NCBI RefSeq assembly: GCF_014397785.1
Contig: NZ_VZQQ01000034.1
Coordinates: forward strand, 1-64,000
Reading direction: 5' to 3'
Origin: Paraburkholderia podalyriae
GTDB taxonomy: Bacteria > Pseudomonadota > Gammaproteobacteria > Burkholderiales > Burkholderiaceae
DNA: 64,000 nucleotides
In this document: positions 1 through 8,291 of the stretch, piece by piece
How the letters are laid out: every line of letters begins with the position of its first letter
How positions within the stretch are numbered: the stretch's first letter is position 1
Notes under the pieces: model-generated
The model's database searches: none
What the model saw: the letters and a program-made list of their open reading frames with translations, nothing else
What the model was told of the DNA's origin: nothing
Made by a program: the position numbers and the translations under genes

Positions 1-105
1 CTCCAGTTCCGCGGCGATGTCCGACATACGCATCCATCGCGCTTCTCTTGCGAGCAACTCGATCGCCTGTAGCGACCGGTCAACTGCACCCTTGACAACT
101 CTCAT
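1..105 (-). CDS. IclR-family transcriptional regulator, N-terminus only (runs off the window)
   Basis: Only the first 35 codons are inside the window. They encode the start of an IclR-type winged helix: the segment VDRSLQAIELLAREARW followed by RMSDIAAELE matches the opening helices of IclR regulators, which control catabolic operons by binding small metabolites in a C-terminal domain not seen here. The gene is divergent from the MHS transporter at 192 with about 86 bp between the two starts, the usual arrangement when an IclR protein controls the neighbouring transport and catabolic genes. The family call is firm for such a short piece; the effector is unknown. Confidence 0.75.
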   Translation of the reverse strand, partial: MRVVKGAVDRSLQAIELLAREARWMRMSDIAAELE

Positions 106-191
106 AATTGACGTAACATGATTCTTAATGGAACGGTGTTACAACAATAGACAAGCACCAACAGAAAGTCAATCAAAAACGGAGACGAATC

Positions 192-1655
192 ATGAAACCG
201 AACACCCTGGTTAGGCCCCACGGCAAGCGCCAGTCGAAGATAGCCGCGGCCAGCGGCTGGATCGGCTCGGCATTGGAGTATTACGACTTCTTCATCTATG
301 CGACCGCGGCGTCGCTGGTGTTCCCACAACTCTTCTTTCCCTCTGACGACCCAACGGTCGCGATCATCGCTTCACTGGCGAGCTTCGGTGTCGGCTATGT
401 CGCCCGGCCAGTGGGCGCCGTCGTCCTCGGGCACTGGGGCGACCGCCATGGCCGCAAGACGGTGCTGATCCTCTGCATGTTCGTGATGGGCTTGTCGACA
501 ATGGCCGTCGGGGTCCTGCCAACTTATAAGCAGGTCGGGATCTGGGCTCCGGTGCTGCTCGTGATTCTGCGCCTCGTCCAGGGCTTCGCGGTCGCCGGGG
601 AGCTTTCCGGTGCCAGCTCGATGATTCTCGAGCACGCGCCGTTCGGCCGGCGCGGCTACTTCGCGAGCTTTACGCTCCAGGGAGTGCAGGCCGGACAGCT
701 CCTCGCGGCAGCGGTCTTCCTGCCTCTCGCGCATTTCATGCCCAAGGACCAGTTCACCTCCTGGGGCTGGCGGATTCCGTTCCTGCTCAGCATCGTCGTC
801 ATGATTGTGGCTTACATCATTCGCCGCGAAGTCGACGAGACCCCGGCCTTCGCCGAGGAGCGCGCACACGGCGAAGTTCCCGCCTCGCCGGTCGTCGAAG
901 TATTCCGGCAGAGCTGGGCCGATATCCTGCGCGTGGTCTGCATGGCGCTTACCGCCGTGATCGCCCTGGTCGCCGCGGTGTTCGGTGCCGCCTACGCGGT
1001 TCAGCCGGCGTACGGCATCGGCTTCCCTTCCGGCGTGTATCTGTGGATTCCTGTTCTGGGAAATATCTGCGCGGTGATCCTGATTCCCTTCGTCGGCAAC
1101 CTCGCAGACAAGATTGGCCGCAGGCCGCCAGTTCTTGTCGGCACGCTCAGCGCCGGACTGCTCTCGTTCGTGTATCTGTACGCGATCAGCATCCATAACC
1201 TGTGGCTGGCGATGATTCTCTCGGTACTCATGTGGGGCATTGCCTATCAGGGCTTCAACGGCGTATTCCCAAGCCTCTTCCCGGAACTGTTCCACACGCG
1301 CGTGCGCGTGTCCGGGATGGCCATCGGGCAGAACGTCGGGACGACGCTTTCCGCGCTTCTCCCGGCATTCTTTGTCGCGGTCGCGCCTCCCGGCTCCGCG
1401 AATATTCCGCTGAAGATCGGAGCCCTGACATTCGGCATCTGTGTCGTGGCCGCGATTGCCGCTTTCACCACGCGCGAGACGTACCGGATCCGCCTCCACG
1501 ACCTCGGCAACCGCAACGCGGTCCCCGTACCGAAAGGCGACTACGATCGCCTGCGTGCCGAGATGATGGTGGGGGCAACCGAAACAGCCGACTCGCAGGA
1601 CTTCGCAAACCATCTGCGCACCGAGGTTCTCGCGAGCCAACAACACCGGGGATGA
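192..1655 (+). CDS. MFS transporter, metabolite:H+ symporter (MHS) family, shikimate/dicarboxylate type
   Basis: This is a 487-aa, 12-helix inner-membrane proton symporter. The loop 2-3 signature GHWGDRHGRKTVL near residue 77 and its repeat ADKIGRRPPVL near residue 300 are the paired MFS motifs. The N-terminal GSALEYYDFFIYATAA and the RLVQGFAVAGELSGA segment are typical of the MHS group (ShiA, PcaT, ProP, KgtP). A GGAG ribosome site lies 7 nt before the ATG. The stop overlaps the following SDR region (ATGA at 1652-1655), so the two are co-translated. Neighbouring oxidoreductases and the aroQ remnant downstream make a hydroaromatic acid such as shikimate or quinate a reasonable substrate, but this is inference. 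Confidence 0.88.
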   Translation: MKPNTLVRPHGKRQSKIAAASGWIGSALEYYDFFIYATAASLVFPQLFFPSDDPTVAIIASLASFGVGYVARPVGAVVLGHWGDRHGRKTVLILCMFVMGLSTMAVGVLPTYKQVGIWAPVLLVILRLVQGFAVAGELSGASSMILEHAPFGRRGYFASFTLQGVQAGQLLAAAVFLPLAHFMPKDQFTSWGWRIPFLLSIVVMIVAYIIRREVDETPAFAEERAHGEVPASPVVEVFRQSWADILRVVCMALTAVIALVAAVFGAAYAVQPAYGIGFPSGVYLWIPVLGNICAVILIPFVGNLADKIGRRPPVLVGTLSAGLLSFVYLYAISIHNLWLAMILSVLMWGIAYQGFNGVFPSLFPELFHTRVRVSGMAIGQNVGTTLSALLPAFFVAVAPPGSANIPLKIGALTFGICVVAAIAAFTTRETYRIRLHDLGNRNAVPVPKGDYDRLRAEMMVGATETADSQDFANHLRTEVLASQQHRG

Positions 1656-1657
1656 TC

Positions 1658-2419
1658 ATGACGTTAAATCAGCAGGACCTGTCGGGCAAGATCGCCGTGG
1701 TCACGGGCGCAGGGCGCGGGTTGGGCATCGCCATCGCCGATGTTCTCGCCGACCGTGGTGCGCATGTGATCGTCAACGACCGCACACTTGAACCCGCAAC
1801 CGAGGCGGCGGAAAACATTCGACGAAGAGGGGCAAGCGCCAGCGCCGTCGCTTTCGACGTGGCTGATACGGACCAGGTCGAGGCGGCCTTCCGCCGGCTC
1901 CTTGCGGACCATGGCCGTGTCGACATCCTGATTAACAACGCTGGAATTGGCGACTTCGTCAGTTTTCCCGAGATTAGCCCGGAGAAATGGGATCGGATGA
2001 TTAACGTCCATCTCAAGGGCTCGTTCATCTGCTGCCAGGCTGTTCTCGCGTCGATGAAGGCGCAAAGGTATGGAAAGATCGTCAACGTGAGTTCAGTGGC
2101 CGGCAAGCGTGGCGACTTCAGTGGAAACGCACATTACACCGCTGCGAAGGCTGGAATCATCGGCCTGACAAAATCGCTCGCACGCTACGCGGCACCCTTT
2201 GGCATCAATGTCAATGCCATCGCGCCGGGCCTCGTCGCGACGGAACTCACCGATGAGATGAGCCCCGAGATGAAGGCGACGACCATCTCTAACATTACCG
2301 CGGGCCGCCTTGGGCGCCCCGAGGAGATTGCACGGGCCGCTGCCTTCCTCGTCTCGGATGATGCAAGCTATATCTTCGGTGAGACACTCAGTGTGAATGG
2401 CGGCTCCTACATGGATTGA
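1658..2419 (+). CDS. SDR-family NAD(P)-dependent oxidoreductase
   Basis: A 253-aa classical short-chain dehydrogenase. Cofactor motif TGAGRGLG lies near residue 16, NNAG near 92, catalytic Ser in VNVSSVAG near 143 and the YTAAK catalytic pair near 157. The C-terminus GETLSVNGGSYMD is FabG-like, as in many 3-oxoacyl or polyol dehydrogenases. The ATG at 1658 is preferred over the one at 1652 because a GGGG stretch ends 6-7 nt before it; the ATG at 1652 would overlap the transporter stop. The gene sits between a transporter and a Gfo/Idh enzyme in one transcription unit, suggesting oxidation of an imported cyclic or polyol substrate. The substrate cannot be read from sequence. Confidence 0.85.
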   Translation: MTLNQQDLSGKIAVVTGAGRGLGIAIADVLADRGAHVIVNDRTLEPATEAAENIRRRGASASAVAFDVADTDQVEAAFRRLLADHGRVDILINNAGIGDFVSFPEISPEKWDRMINVHLKGSFICCQAVLASMKAQRYGKIVNVSSVAGKRGDFSGNAHYTAAKAGIIGLTKSLARYAAPFGINVNAIAPGLVATELTDEMSPEMKATTISNITAGRLGRPEEIARAAAFLVSDDASYIFGETLSVNGGSYMD

Positions 2420-2453
2420 TGGCCTCGATGATCGCACTGCTGTGGAGCCCATT

Positions 2454-3461
2454 ATGAGAATTGCTGTTTTCGACGTCAGCCACTGGCACTTTCCCCTGTA
2501 TCTCTCCGCGTTGCGAGATCCTGGTGTCCAGGTTGTGGGTATCTCAGATACTGCCTCGTTTGCTGGATCAACAGTCGCGGACCAGCTGAAGTGCAAGCTG
2601 TACGGCTCCAACGAAGAGCTCCTCAACGAGGATTTCGACTTTGCTCTGGTATTCAGCCGCCACTCGGAAATGGCGGGACTGGCCGAGCGGCTAATCGCCC
2701 GCGGGATTCCGTTTCTCATCGAGAAGCCTTGCGGACTTAACCTCCAGGAGGTCCGCCGGGTCCGGCAGCTCGCCGAGAAGCACGGCGTTTACGTCAGTGT
2801 TCCCTTCATCATGCGTGTGAGCGATCTGGCTACCTGTCTTTCCCCCGCGGAGGGATTTACGCCGGAGGGATACCAGCATCTCTCGTTCAGGTTCATCGTT
2901 GGCCCGGTAGCTCGATATGAGCGCGGCGGGTGCAGCTGGATGCTTGATAAACGGCATGCAGGTGGAGGGTCCACGTTAAATGTCGGGGTTCATTTCATCG
3001 ACCTGATCTCAACCCTGACAAACGGCCCAATCACCCACGTCTCGGCGCAGATGCGAACGTATCGGCCTGATGTGACCGTTGAAGAGCAAGCCGTCTTCAC
3101 CTGCCGGAACGCTGCGGGCCAAATCGGAGTAATTGAAACGGGCTACCTGTATCCATCAACAGCGGAAGATCAGCGAGACTTCGCGTTTTCCATCTCACAT
3201 ACCTCCGCCTACGCACGGGGTTACGCGGACCAGCTTTATATCAAGGCGCGGGGCCAACAGCAGGGGCGCGCCACGAAGGTGGAGTACAACACGGACGAGT
3301 TTTATTCGGTGTTCTTAAGGCGCAGCTGGGCCGATCTGGCGAATGATTGTCCTCCCGTTGCAGGGTTGCGCGAGGCAGAGCATGCGATCGCTGTCGTCGA
3401 GGCAGGATACCGCTCTGTAGCCAACGACGGCGCACCGGAACCGGTCGACAATGCCTTCTAG
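2454..3461 (+). CDS. Gfo/Idh/MocA-family oxidoreductase
   Basis: A 335-aa NAD(P)-dependent oxidoreductase. The N-terminal Rossmann segment IAVFDVSHWHFPLYL lacks the usual GxGxxG but keeps the fold order (an acidic strand end in VVGISD), and the EKP motif of the family is present in LIEKPCGLN near residue 91. The GGGSTLNVGVHFIDL segment near 170 carries the conserved His of the active site. The start at 2454 is chosen because GGAG lies 7 nt upstream; an earlier in-frame ATG would overlap the SDR. Third gene of the operon. The aberrant glycine loop may mean altered cofactor binding. Likely acts on a cyclic polyol or sugar acid; substrate unknown. Confidence 0.8.
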   Translation: MRIAVFDVSHWHFPLYLSALRDPGVQVVGISDTASFAGSTVADQLKCKLYGSNEELLNEDFDFALVFSRHSEMAGLAERLIARGIPFLIEKPCGLNLQEVRRVRQLAEKHGVYVSVPFIMRVSDLATCLSPAEGFTPEGYQHLSFRFIVGPVARYERGGCSWMLDKRHAGGGSTLNVGVHFIDLISTLTNGPITHVSAQMRTYRPDVTVEEQAVFTCRNAAGQIGVIETGYLYPSTAEDQRDFAFSISHTSAYARGYADQLYIKARGQQQGRATKVEYNTDEFYSVFLRRSWADLANDCPPVAGLREAEHAIAVVEAGYRSVANDGAPEPVDNAF

Positions 3462-3668
3462 GACCGTTGCCGCCTAACGGCTCTACCCGCCGCTACGCCT
3501 TGCGACGAGTTATTGTGCGAGTCAAATTTCAACGCAGACCGTAACTCCGCCGCCAAGGGGCCGCTCTTCGCCGCTTGCGGAAGACCGCACTACGAGCGCC
3601 CGCCATCCGCCACAACAGCATCCATTGAAAGGCCAAGGTCAAGAGAAGCGGTCAAGTTCATCCGCCGG

Positions 3669-3830
3669 CCGGTAGTGGAATTGCATATCACCAACCTCCA
3701 CAAGCGTTCGGAAGAATATCGTCACTCGACGATCTCGGTGGCGGCCACTGCGGTGATCTGCGGGGCAGGAGCGAACGGATATTTGCTAGCGATCCGCGCG
3801 ATTGACGATCTGTGGGGCAACCAGACCTGA
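3669..3830 (+). pseudogene. C-terminal remnant of type II 3-dehydroquinate dehydratase (aroQ/quiB-like)
   Basis: About 54 residues read PVVELHITNLHKR then SEEYRHSTISVAATAVIC and GAGANGYLLAIRAI, which aligns with the C-terminal half of AroQ, including the conserved E-x-H-x-(S/T)-N-x-H-x-R and (F/Y)RH segments that hold active-site residues. The N-terminal two thirds, including the PNLNLLG start and the catalytic Tyr region, is absent: the sequence upstream to 3462 has no similarity that I can see. It is therefore a truncated remnant. Its place behind an MHS transporter and two oxidoreductases supports an ancestral quinate/shikimate locus. Confidence 0.72.
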
Positions 3831-3855
3831 GCCGGTCCCTCAATTGATGAAGCAC

Positions 3856-3878
3856 GCGGGCTCACTGAGGGAGCCCGC
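3856..3878 (+). terminator. Hairpin after the aroQ remnant
   Basis: A perfect 8-bp stem (GCGGGCTC / GAGCCCGC) with a 7-nt loop lies 25 nt after the remnant's stop. Only a short TT follows, so it is a weak intrinsic terminator at best. Confidence 0.5.
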
Positions 3879-4265
3879 TTCGGCAGACATGCGTGTTTCG
3901 GGCATTGGGCCGGATTCCGAGCAGACCAGCCGTTCGAGTGACCATCGCATGGCTCCGCCGAGTAGCCGAAATTAACCGACAGCACCGGTTCCGTAAGCGT
4001 TCTGCGGAGCTGACATCGGTGTCTTCAAAAGGCAGCAATCTGGCTCTGCGATTGACAGGGTAGTGTCGGCCATGAAGAGACGGTCGACTGTGCTGCCCAG
4101 TTCGTCGACAATCGCTCACCGCATCCTTCGTCGACACGGACCCGCAATGCCTGTTCGCCTGCTCACCGCAGCCGACGCACTATCGTTTCAATCTCTGCAG
4201 GTATCAAAGACCAGCGCGATCCGACGCTCGGCTGTCAACTCACAGCAGAACTCTCGAGCATCGGC
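3879..4265. other. Intergenic stretch, no gene recognised
   Basis: Several short open frames occur on both strands here, but none has a ribosome site, a recognisable domain or a plausible composition. It separates the rightward hydroaromatic-type operon from the leftward P450 island. Confidence 0.5.
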
Positions 4266-4613
4266 CTACTCTGCGACACTATCCAGCGCGGCGGCACGAA
4301 TGAGCCGTGTCTCTTGTGCCGTGATCAGATGGCCCGATGCCTTGAGATAGGCGGGGAAATCCGGATGCGTATCGCGTGCAAGGCAACGTCGTTCGTAGTC
4401 TGCCAGATCGTCATACCCCCACAGGTGGGTGAACTGGTTCTGCGGCCCGACCAGACTTGTCCAGAAGCCGAGCGGATGTCCAAGCGTCTCACGCAGGATC
4501 GGCATGGCGAGCCTGTCAAACACATCGAGAAACTCGGGCATCTTGCGCAGCGCGATAGTGTAGACCCGGAAGTCCACGAGGGGCTTCGCCAGAAACATTG
4601 GGTGGGTACTCAT
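4266..4613 (-). CDS. NIPSNAP-family protein
   Basis: A 115-aa ferredoxin-like alpha/beta-barrel protein. The opening VDFRVYTIALRKMPEFLDVF and the central GFWTSLVGPQNQFTHLWGY are typical of the NIPSNAP family, whose bacterial members often accompany catabolic oxidoreductases but have no settled activity. The ATG overlaps the stop of the upstream flavoprotein (ATGA, 4610-4613), so it is translationally coupled and last in the leftward unit SDR - flavoprotein - NIPSNAP. It may be a small dimeric accessory protein or an ABM-like monooxygenase relative; function not assignable. Confidence 0.78.
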   Translation of the reverse strand: MSTHPMFLAKPLVDFRVYTIALRKMPEFLDVFDRLAMPILRETLGHPLGFWTSLVGPQNQFTHLWGYDDLADYERRCLARDTHPDFPAYLKASGHLITAQETRLIRAAALDSVAE

Positions 4614-6331
4614 GCGTGCACCTTCTCTTTGCAGGCCATGGCTTTGGTCGCGATGGCGTTACCGGTGACATAGCCGAACGTCATATTGGGCCCATGGGTG
4701 ATACCGGCGCCCGGATAGTTGCCGCCCATCACGCTGCGCCGGTCATTGCCGACCGCGTAAAGGCCCTCGATCTGACTGCCGTCGGCCCGCAGCACCTCGC
4801 CGGTGACGCTAGTCCCGAGGCCGTCGAACGTGCCCAGATCGCCCATCACGACCTTCACCGCATAGAAGGGGCCGGTCGCAATAGGCGCAACGCAAGGATT
4901 GGGCTTGTTGTCCGGATCGGCGAGATAACGGTTGAACGATGTGCGACCGCGATGGAACGACGGGTCTTCTCCGCGCTCCGCATCGAGATTGTAGGCATGG
5001 ACCGTCATCTCAAGCGCATCGGGAACGATCCCGCAATTGCGCGCCAACTCGCCGATCGTCTCGCCCTTGATCAGGTAGCCTTTGCGCAGCAACGGCCCCA
5101 CCGGCATCGGCGCGGGCTTGGCATATCCCAGTCCATACTTGCCCAGCGCCACCTTGTCGCAGATCAGCCACATCGCCGTCTCCCGCTCACCCTCGCAGGC
5201 GCGCATCAACGCCGCGCCGACATCGTGATAGGAATTCGATTCATTGGTGAAGCGCCGACCGCTCAGCAACACGCCGATCACGCCGGGCTTATAGCGGTCG
5301 AGCAGATGCGGGAATACGCCAGTGCGGCCCTTGCCGAAGGGCACCTTTGAGACAGGCATCCAGGCCGACGCATCGGTGAAGCCGAGCTTCACGGCACCAC
5401 CCACCTTCTCCGCCATGGTCAGCCCGTCGCCGGTATTGCCGACGGGTGTGGGCGACAAATGCTCACCCCCACGCTTCACATGCGGATAGACCTGCGCGAT
5501 ACGCTCGAGATCGTGCGGGAAGCCACCACAAGCCAGCACGACGCCGTGCCGTGCGGTGATCCGAAGGTCGCCGTCCGCTGCGGTCGCGCGCACACCGATC
5601 ACCTTGCCGTCCTCGCTCAGCAGTTCCTTCACACGCGTCGACGTGAGGATCGGAATGTCGATCGCCAGTGCCGACTTCGCGAGCCTCGCGGCGAGCGCGT
5701 TGCCGCTCGTGACGTTGATCCCCCGCCGGTAGAGCGCCAACTCCTTGACGTGCGTTGCCAGACGGCGGGCCACATAGAGGAACGAAACAAGGGACTTGGT
5801 CGCGCGAAAGAAGTGCTTGAGGTCCGCATTCGAGGAATTGAACATCATTCCCATGAACGTGATCGTCTCGAGCGGCGGCTTGAGGCGGCGCATATCCTTG
5901 CCCAGCCCGCGAATGTCATAGGGCGCGGCAAGGATCGAGCGGCCGATGTCGACGCCGCCGGGCGCATCCGGGTGATAGTCCGGATAGAGCGTGGGCACGA
6001 ACTTCATCTCGGTCTCGCGCTCGAAGAACTCGACCATAGCCGGCCCGTTCTCGATAAAGCACTGGACCGCGGCGGCATCGAAGTTGTTGCCCGTCTCGCT
6101 CATCATGTATTCGCGCACGCGCTCGACGGTGTCAGCCGGGTTCTGCTGTCGGCCGTATTTGCTCAGCGGAATCCATAAGACCCCGCCCGACAGCGCGGTC
6201 GTACCACCGAACACGGGCTCCTTTTCGAGCACGATCACATCAAGGCCGCGCTTGCGTGCAGTGATCGCAGTGGCGAGGCCCGCGGCACCCGATCCGACCA
6301 CGACCAGATCGCAAGTGATCTCCTTGGTCAT
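4610..6331 (-). CDS. FAD-dependent oxidoreductase, 3-ketosteroid dehydrogenase / fumarate reductase flavoprotein family
   Basis: A 573-aa flavoprotein. The N-terminal dinucleotide motif GSGAAGLATAITARKRG (residues about 12-28) is followed by EKEPVFGGTTALSGG, and the C-terminal GNYPGAGITHGPNMTFG forms the second FAD contact. This is the FAD_binding_2 layout seen in 3-ketosteroid delta-1-dehydrogenases and soluble fumarate reductases. Enzymes of this group desaturate next to a ketone or reduce the reverse. AAGGAG lies 7 nt before the ATG at 6331; an in-frame upstream ATG lacks this site. With P450 and SDR partners, dehydrogenation of a terpenoid- or steroid-like ketone is a reasonable guess but is not proven. 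Confidence 0.83.
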   Translation of the reverse strand: MTKEITCDLVVVGSGAAGLATAITARKRGLDVIVLEKEPVFGGTTALSGGVLWIPLSKYGRQQNPADTVERVREYMMSETGNNFDAAAVQCFIENGPAMVEFFERETEMKFVPTLYPDYHPDAPGGVDIGRSILAAPYDIRGLGKDMRRLKPPLETITFMGMMFNSSNADLKHFFRATKSLVSFLYVARRLATHVKELALYRRGINVTSGNALAARLAKSALAIDIPILTSTRVKELLSEDGKVIGVRATAADGDLRITARHGVVLACGGFPHDLERIAQVYPHVKRGGEHLSPTPVGNTGDGLTMAEKVGGAVKLGFTDASAWMPVSKVPFGKGRTGVFPHLLDRYKPGVIGVLLSGRRFTNESNSYHDVGAALMRACEGERETAMWLICDKVALGKYGLGYAKPAPMPVGPLLRKGYLIKGETIGELARNCGIVPDALEMTVHAYNLDAERGEDPSFHRGRTSFNRYLADPDNKPNPCVAPIATGPFYAVKVVMGDLGTFDGLGTSVTGEVLRADGSQIEGLYAVGNDRRSVMGGNYPGAGITHGPNMTFGYVTGNAIATKAMACKEKVHA

Positions 6332-6365
6332 ATCCAATCTCCTTGTCGTTATGGTGTGATCCAGC

Positions 6366-7211
6366 TCACGCGGCCGGGGTGGCATTGAAACCGGGGCGCG
6401 GGACCATGTCCATCAGCATGCAATCGAGCCCGCCGTCGACGAGCACCTCCGCGCCGTTGACGTAGGCAGCCAGGTCAGAGGCGAGGAACATAGCCGGGCC
6501 GGCGAGGTCCTCTGGCTCGCCGATGCGGCGGCTCGCGGTGGCGGCGGCGCGGCGAGCCTCGAAGCCGGGCTCCTCATAGAACTTCGCGGACAGCGCGGTG
6601 CGGATCATGCCGGGCAGCACGCAGTTGCTGCGCACCCCGCGTGGGCCCCACTCCGCCGCCAACTGCCGCGAAAGCAGCAACACGCCCGCCTTGCTAGGGC
6701 TATAGGAACCGCTATTGGTCTGCGGATTGAGCCCCGCAATCGAGGCAACGTGGACGATACTGCCCTTGCCCGCCGCCAGCATGTCGCGCCCGAAAGCTCG
6801 AGCACACAGGAGATAGCCGGTCAGGTTAACGGCGATGGCCTGGTTCCAGTCCTCGATCGAGACCGTCTCGAGAGTTCCGGCGCGCAGAAGCCCTGCATTG
6901 TTGACGAGCGCGCTGGCCGGCCCTAGCTCTGCGCGAGCCTTGTCAGCAGCTGCGGCAACCGAGGCTTCGTCCGACACGTCGCAGCCGATCGCCTGCGCCA
7001 CCGCACCGGCCTTCCGAAGTTCGGCGGCGACCGCTTCAGCGCCGGCAAGATTCCGATCCACAAGCGCCACATGTGCTCCGACTTCGGCGAAGGCGCGTGC
7101 GATGCCGGCACCAATGCCGCTGCCCGCACCCGTGACCACGCAGACCTTTCCGTGCAGGTTCAGCGCGTACGGGGTCGACGCAGCTGCGCGATTTTCAAGT
7201 TCCTGTCTCAT
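6366..7211 (-). CDS. SDR-family oxidoreductase
   Basis: A 281-aa classical SDR with TGAGSGIG near residue 27, NNAG near 103, Ser in VHVASIAG near 155 and YSPSK near 168. The C-terminal VNGAEVLVDGGLD is typical of alcohol or hydroxysteroid-type dehydrogenases, followed by a 17-residue tail. AGGAAGG lies about 8 nt before the ATG. It is the first gene of the leftward unit that continues with the KstD-like flavoprotein (34 nt gap) and the NIPSNAP gene. Its promoter region holds the 40-bp element at 7294-7333 shared with the P450 fusion gene. Confidence 0.86.
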   Translation of the reverse strand: MRQELENRAAASTPYALNLHGKVCVVTGAGSGIGAGIARAFAEVGAHVALVDRNLAGAEAVAAELRKAGAVAQAIGCDVSDEASVAAAADKARAELGPASALVNNAGLLRAGTLETVSIEDWNQAIAVNLTGYLLCARAFGRDMLAAGKGSIVHVASIAGLNPQTNSGSYSPSKAGVLLLSRQLAAEWGPRGVRSNCVLPGMIRTALSAKFYEEPGFEARRAAATASRRIGEPEDLAGPAMFLASDLAAYVNGAEVLVDGGLDCMLMDMVPRPGFNATPAA

Positions 7212-7293
7212 GTCATTACCTTCCTGAAATTTGTATGCGATTGCGCTTCTCTGAAATTCGTATCGCCATTGAACGCCTCGAGCGCATATGGAA

Positions 7294-7333
7294 CAATGGA
7301 CAGAGACTACATAGAGCAGGACATAACGTGCAT
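7294..7333 (-). promoter_or_regulatory. Shared 40-bp operator-like element, copy A (SDR operon promoter)
   Basis: On the + strand the element reads CAATGGACAGAGAC, 11 unmatched bases, then GGACATAACGTGCAT. Copy B at 11225-11264 has the same two blocks with the same 11-bp gap and one base different. Each copy contains two direct GGACA repeats exactly 21 bp apart, two helical turns, as expected for AraC-family binding sites. It lies 83 bp upstream of the SDR start and ends just before the AraC gene start at 7335, so it could also serve autoregulation. The regulator assignment is inference. Confidence 0.7.
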
Positions 7334-7334
7334 C

Positions 7335-8267
7335 ATGGCCTCTGACCAGCAGCGCCGCCGGACCGTGCTGCATTTCGCGCTCTATGGCGCGGAAGCGGAC
7401 CAACCCTGGGTCGACATGGTCCATTACGAACGCATTCCCCTGCGTGCCGGCCGTTTCGACTTCGACATCGAGCCGCACGTCCACGATGCGCTGATCCAGG
7501 TGCTCTACGTCACCGCCGGGGGCGGCGAAACCTTCATCGACGGCAAGACCTGGGCGGTCGTTGCGCCATGCCTGATCGTCGTGCCAGCGCGCTCGGTCCA
7601 CGGCTTTCACTTCCGCAGCGACATCGACGGTCACGTCATCACCGCAGCGCAGTCCGCGCTGGAATCGCTGGCGATGACGGCCGCGCCCGAGCTGCTGGAA
7701 TTCATCCGCACGCCGACCGTGCTGTCGATCGATCCCGACGTCGAGCGCGGCACACCTCTGGACACCCTGTTTCAGTCGATCGGGCACGAGGCGGAGAGCC
7801 ACGAGCGCTGGCAGTTCACGGCAGGCGCAGCACTGACGATCGCCCTGTTCGTCAAGATCGGGCGCCTCAGCGAGAGCGCGCGGCTTTCTGCCAGTTCCGA
7901 GCAGCGGACAATGGCCGCGCGGATCGAGCGGTTCCGCGCCCTGCTCGACCGACATTGCCGTGAGCGGCGGCCGGTCGCCAGCTATGCCGACGCGATGGGC
8001 GTGACCACCGGCCAGCTCTCCCGCATCTGCCGCGCTACGTTCGGGGTCTCGGCAATCGAGGCGATCGATGCACGCTCGATCCACGAGGCCAAACGGCTGC
8101 TCGGCTATTCGACGCTCAGCGTGAAGCAGATCGCCAGTGAACTGGGCTTTCAGGACGAGGCCTATTTCGGTCGTTTCTTCCGCAAACAGACGGGACTCCG
8201 GCCAACCGAATATCGCTCCGCAGCCCACGATCGATCCTTGCCGCCAGAAAAGGCGAGAGCGGGCTGA
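7335..8267 (+). CDS. AraC-family regulator, HpaA/PobR-like
   Basis: A 310-aa activator-type protein. The N-terminal cupin carries HVHDALIQVLYVTAGGGETFIDGK near residue 50, as in the HpaA/PobR group that senses aromatic acids. The C-terminal double helix-turn-helix is complete (MGVTTGQLSRICRATFG and SVKQIASELGFQDEAYFGRFF with the closing GLRPTEYR). I chose the ATG at 7335; the in-frame ATG at 7296 would place the start inside the conserved operator-like element. It is divergent from the SDR operon and convergent with the P450 fusion gene (24 nt between stops). The twin operator copies make it the likely local regulator of both. Confidence 0.85.
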   Translation: MASDQQRRRTVLHFALYGAEADQPWVDMVHYERIPLRAGRFDFDIEPHVHDALIQVLYVTAGGGETFIDGKTWAVVAPCLIVVPARSVHGFHFRSDIDGHVITAAQSALESLAMTAAPELLEFIRTPTVLSIDPDVERGTPLDTLFQSIGHEAESHERWQFTAGAALTIALFVKIGRLSESARLSASSEQRTMAARIERFRALLDRHCRERRPVASYADAMGVTTGQLSRICRATFGVSAIEAIDARSIHEAKRLLGYSTLSVKQIASELGFQDEAYFGRFFRKQTGLRPTEYRSAAHDRSLPPEKARAG

Positions 8268-8291
8268 CTCGCCCTCGCCCCCTGATCCGCT

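Noticed and set aside
372..1646. Long open frame on the minus strand opposite the MHS transporter
   Set aside because: High-GC codon shadow: rich in Arg, His and Asp, no domain, no ribosome site, fully antisense to a well-supported gene.
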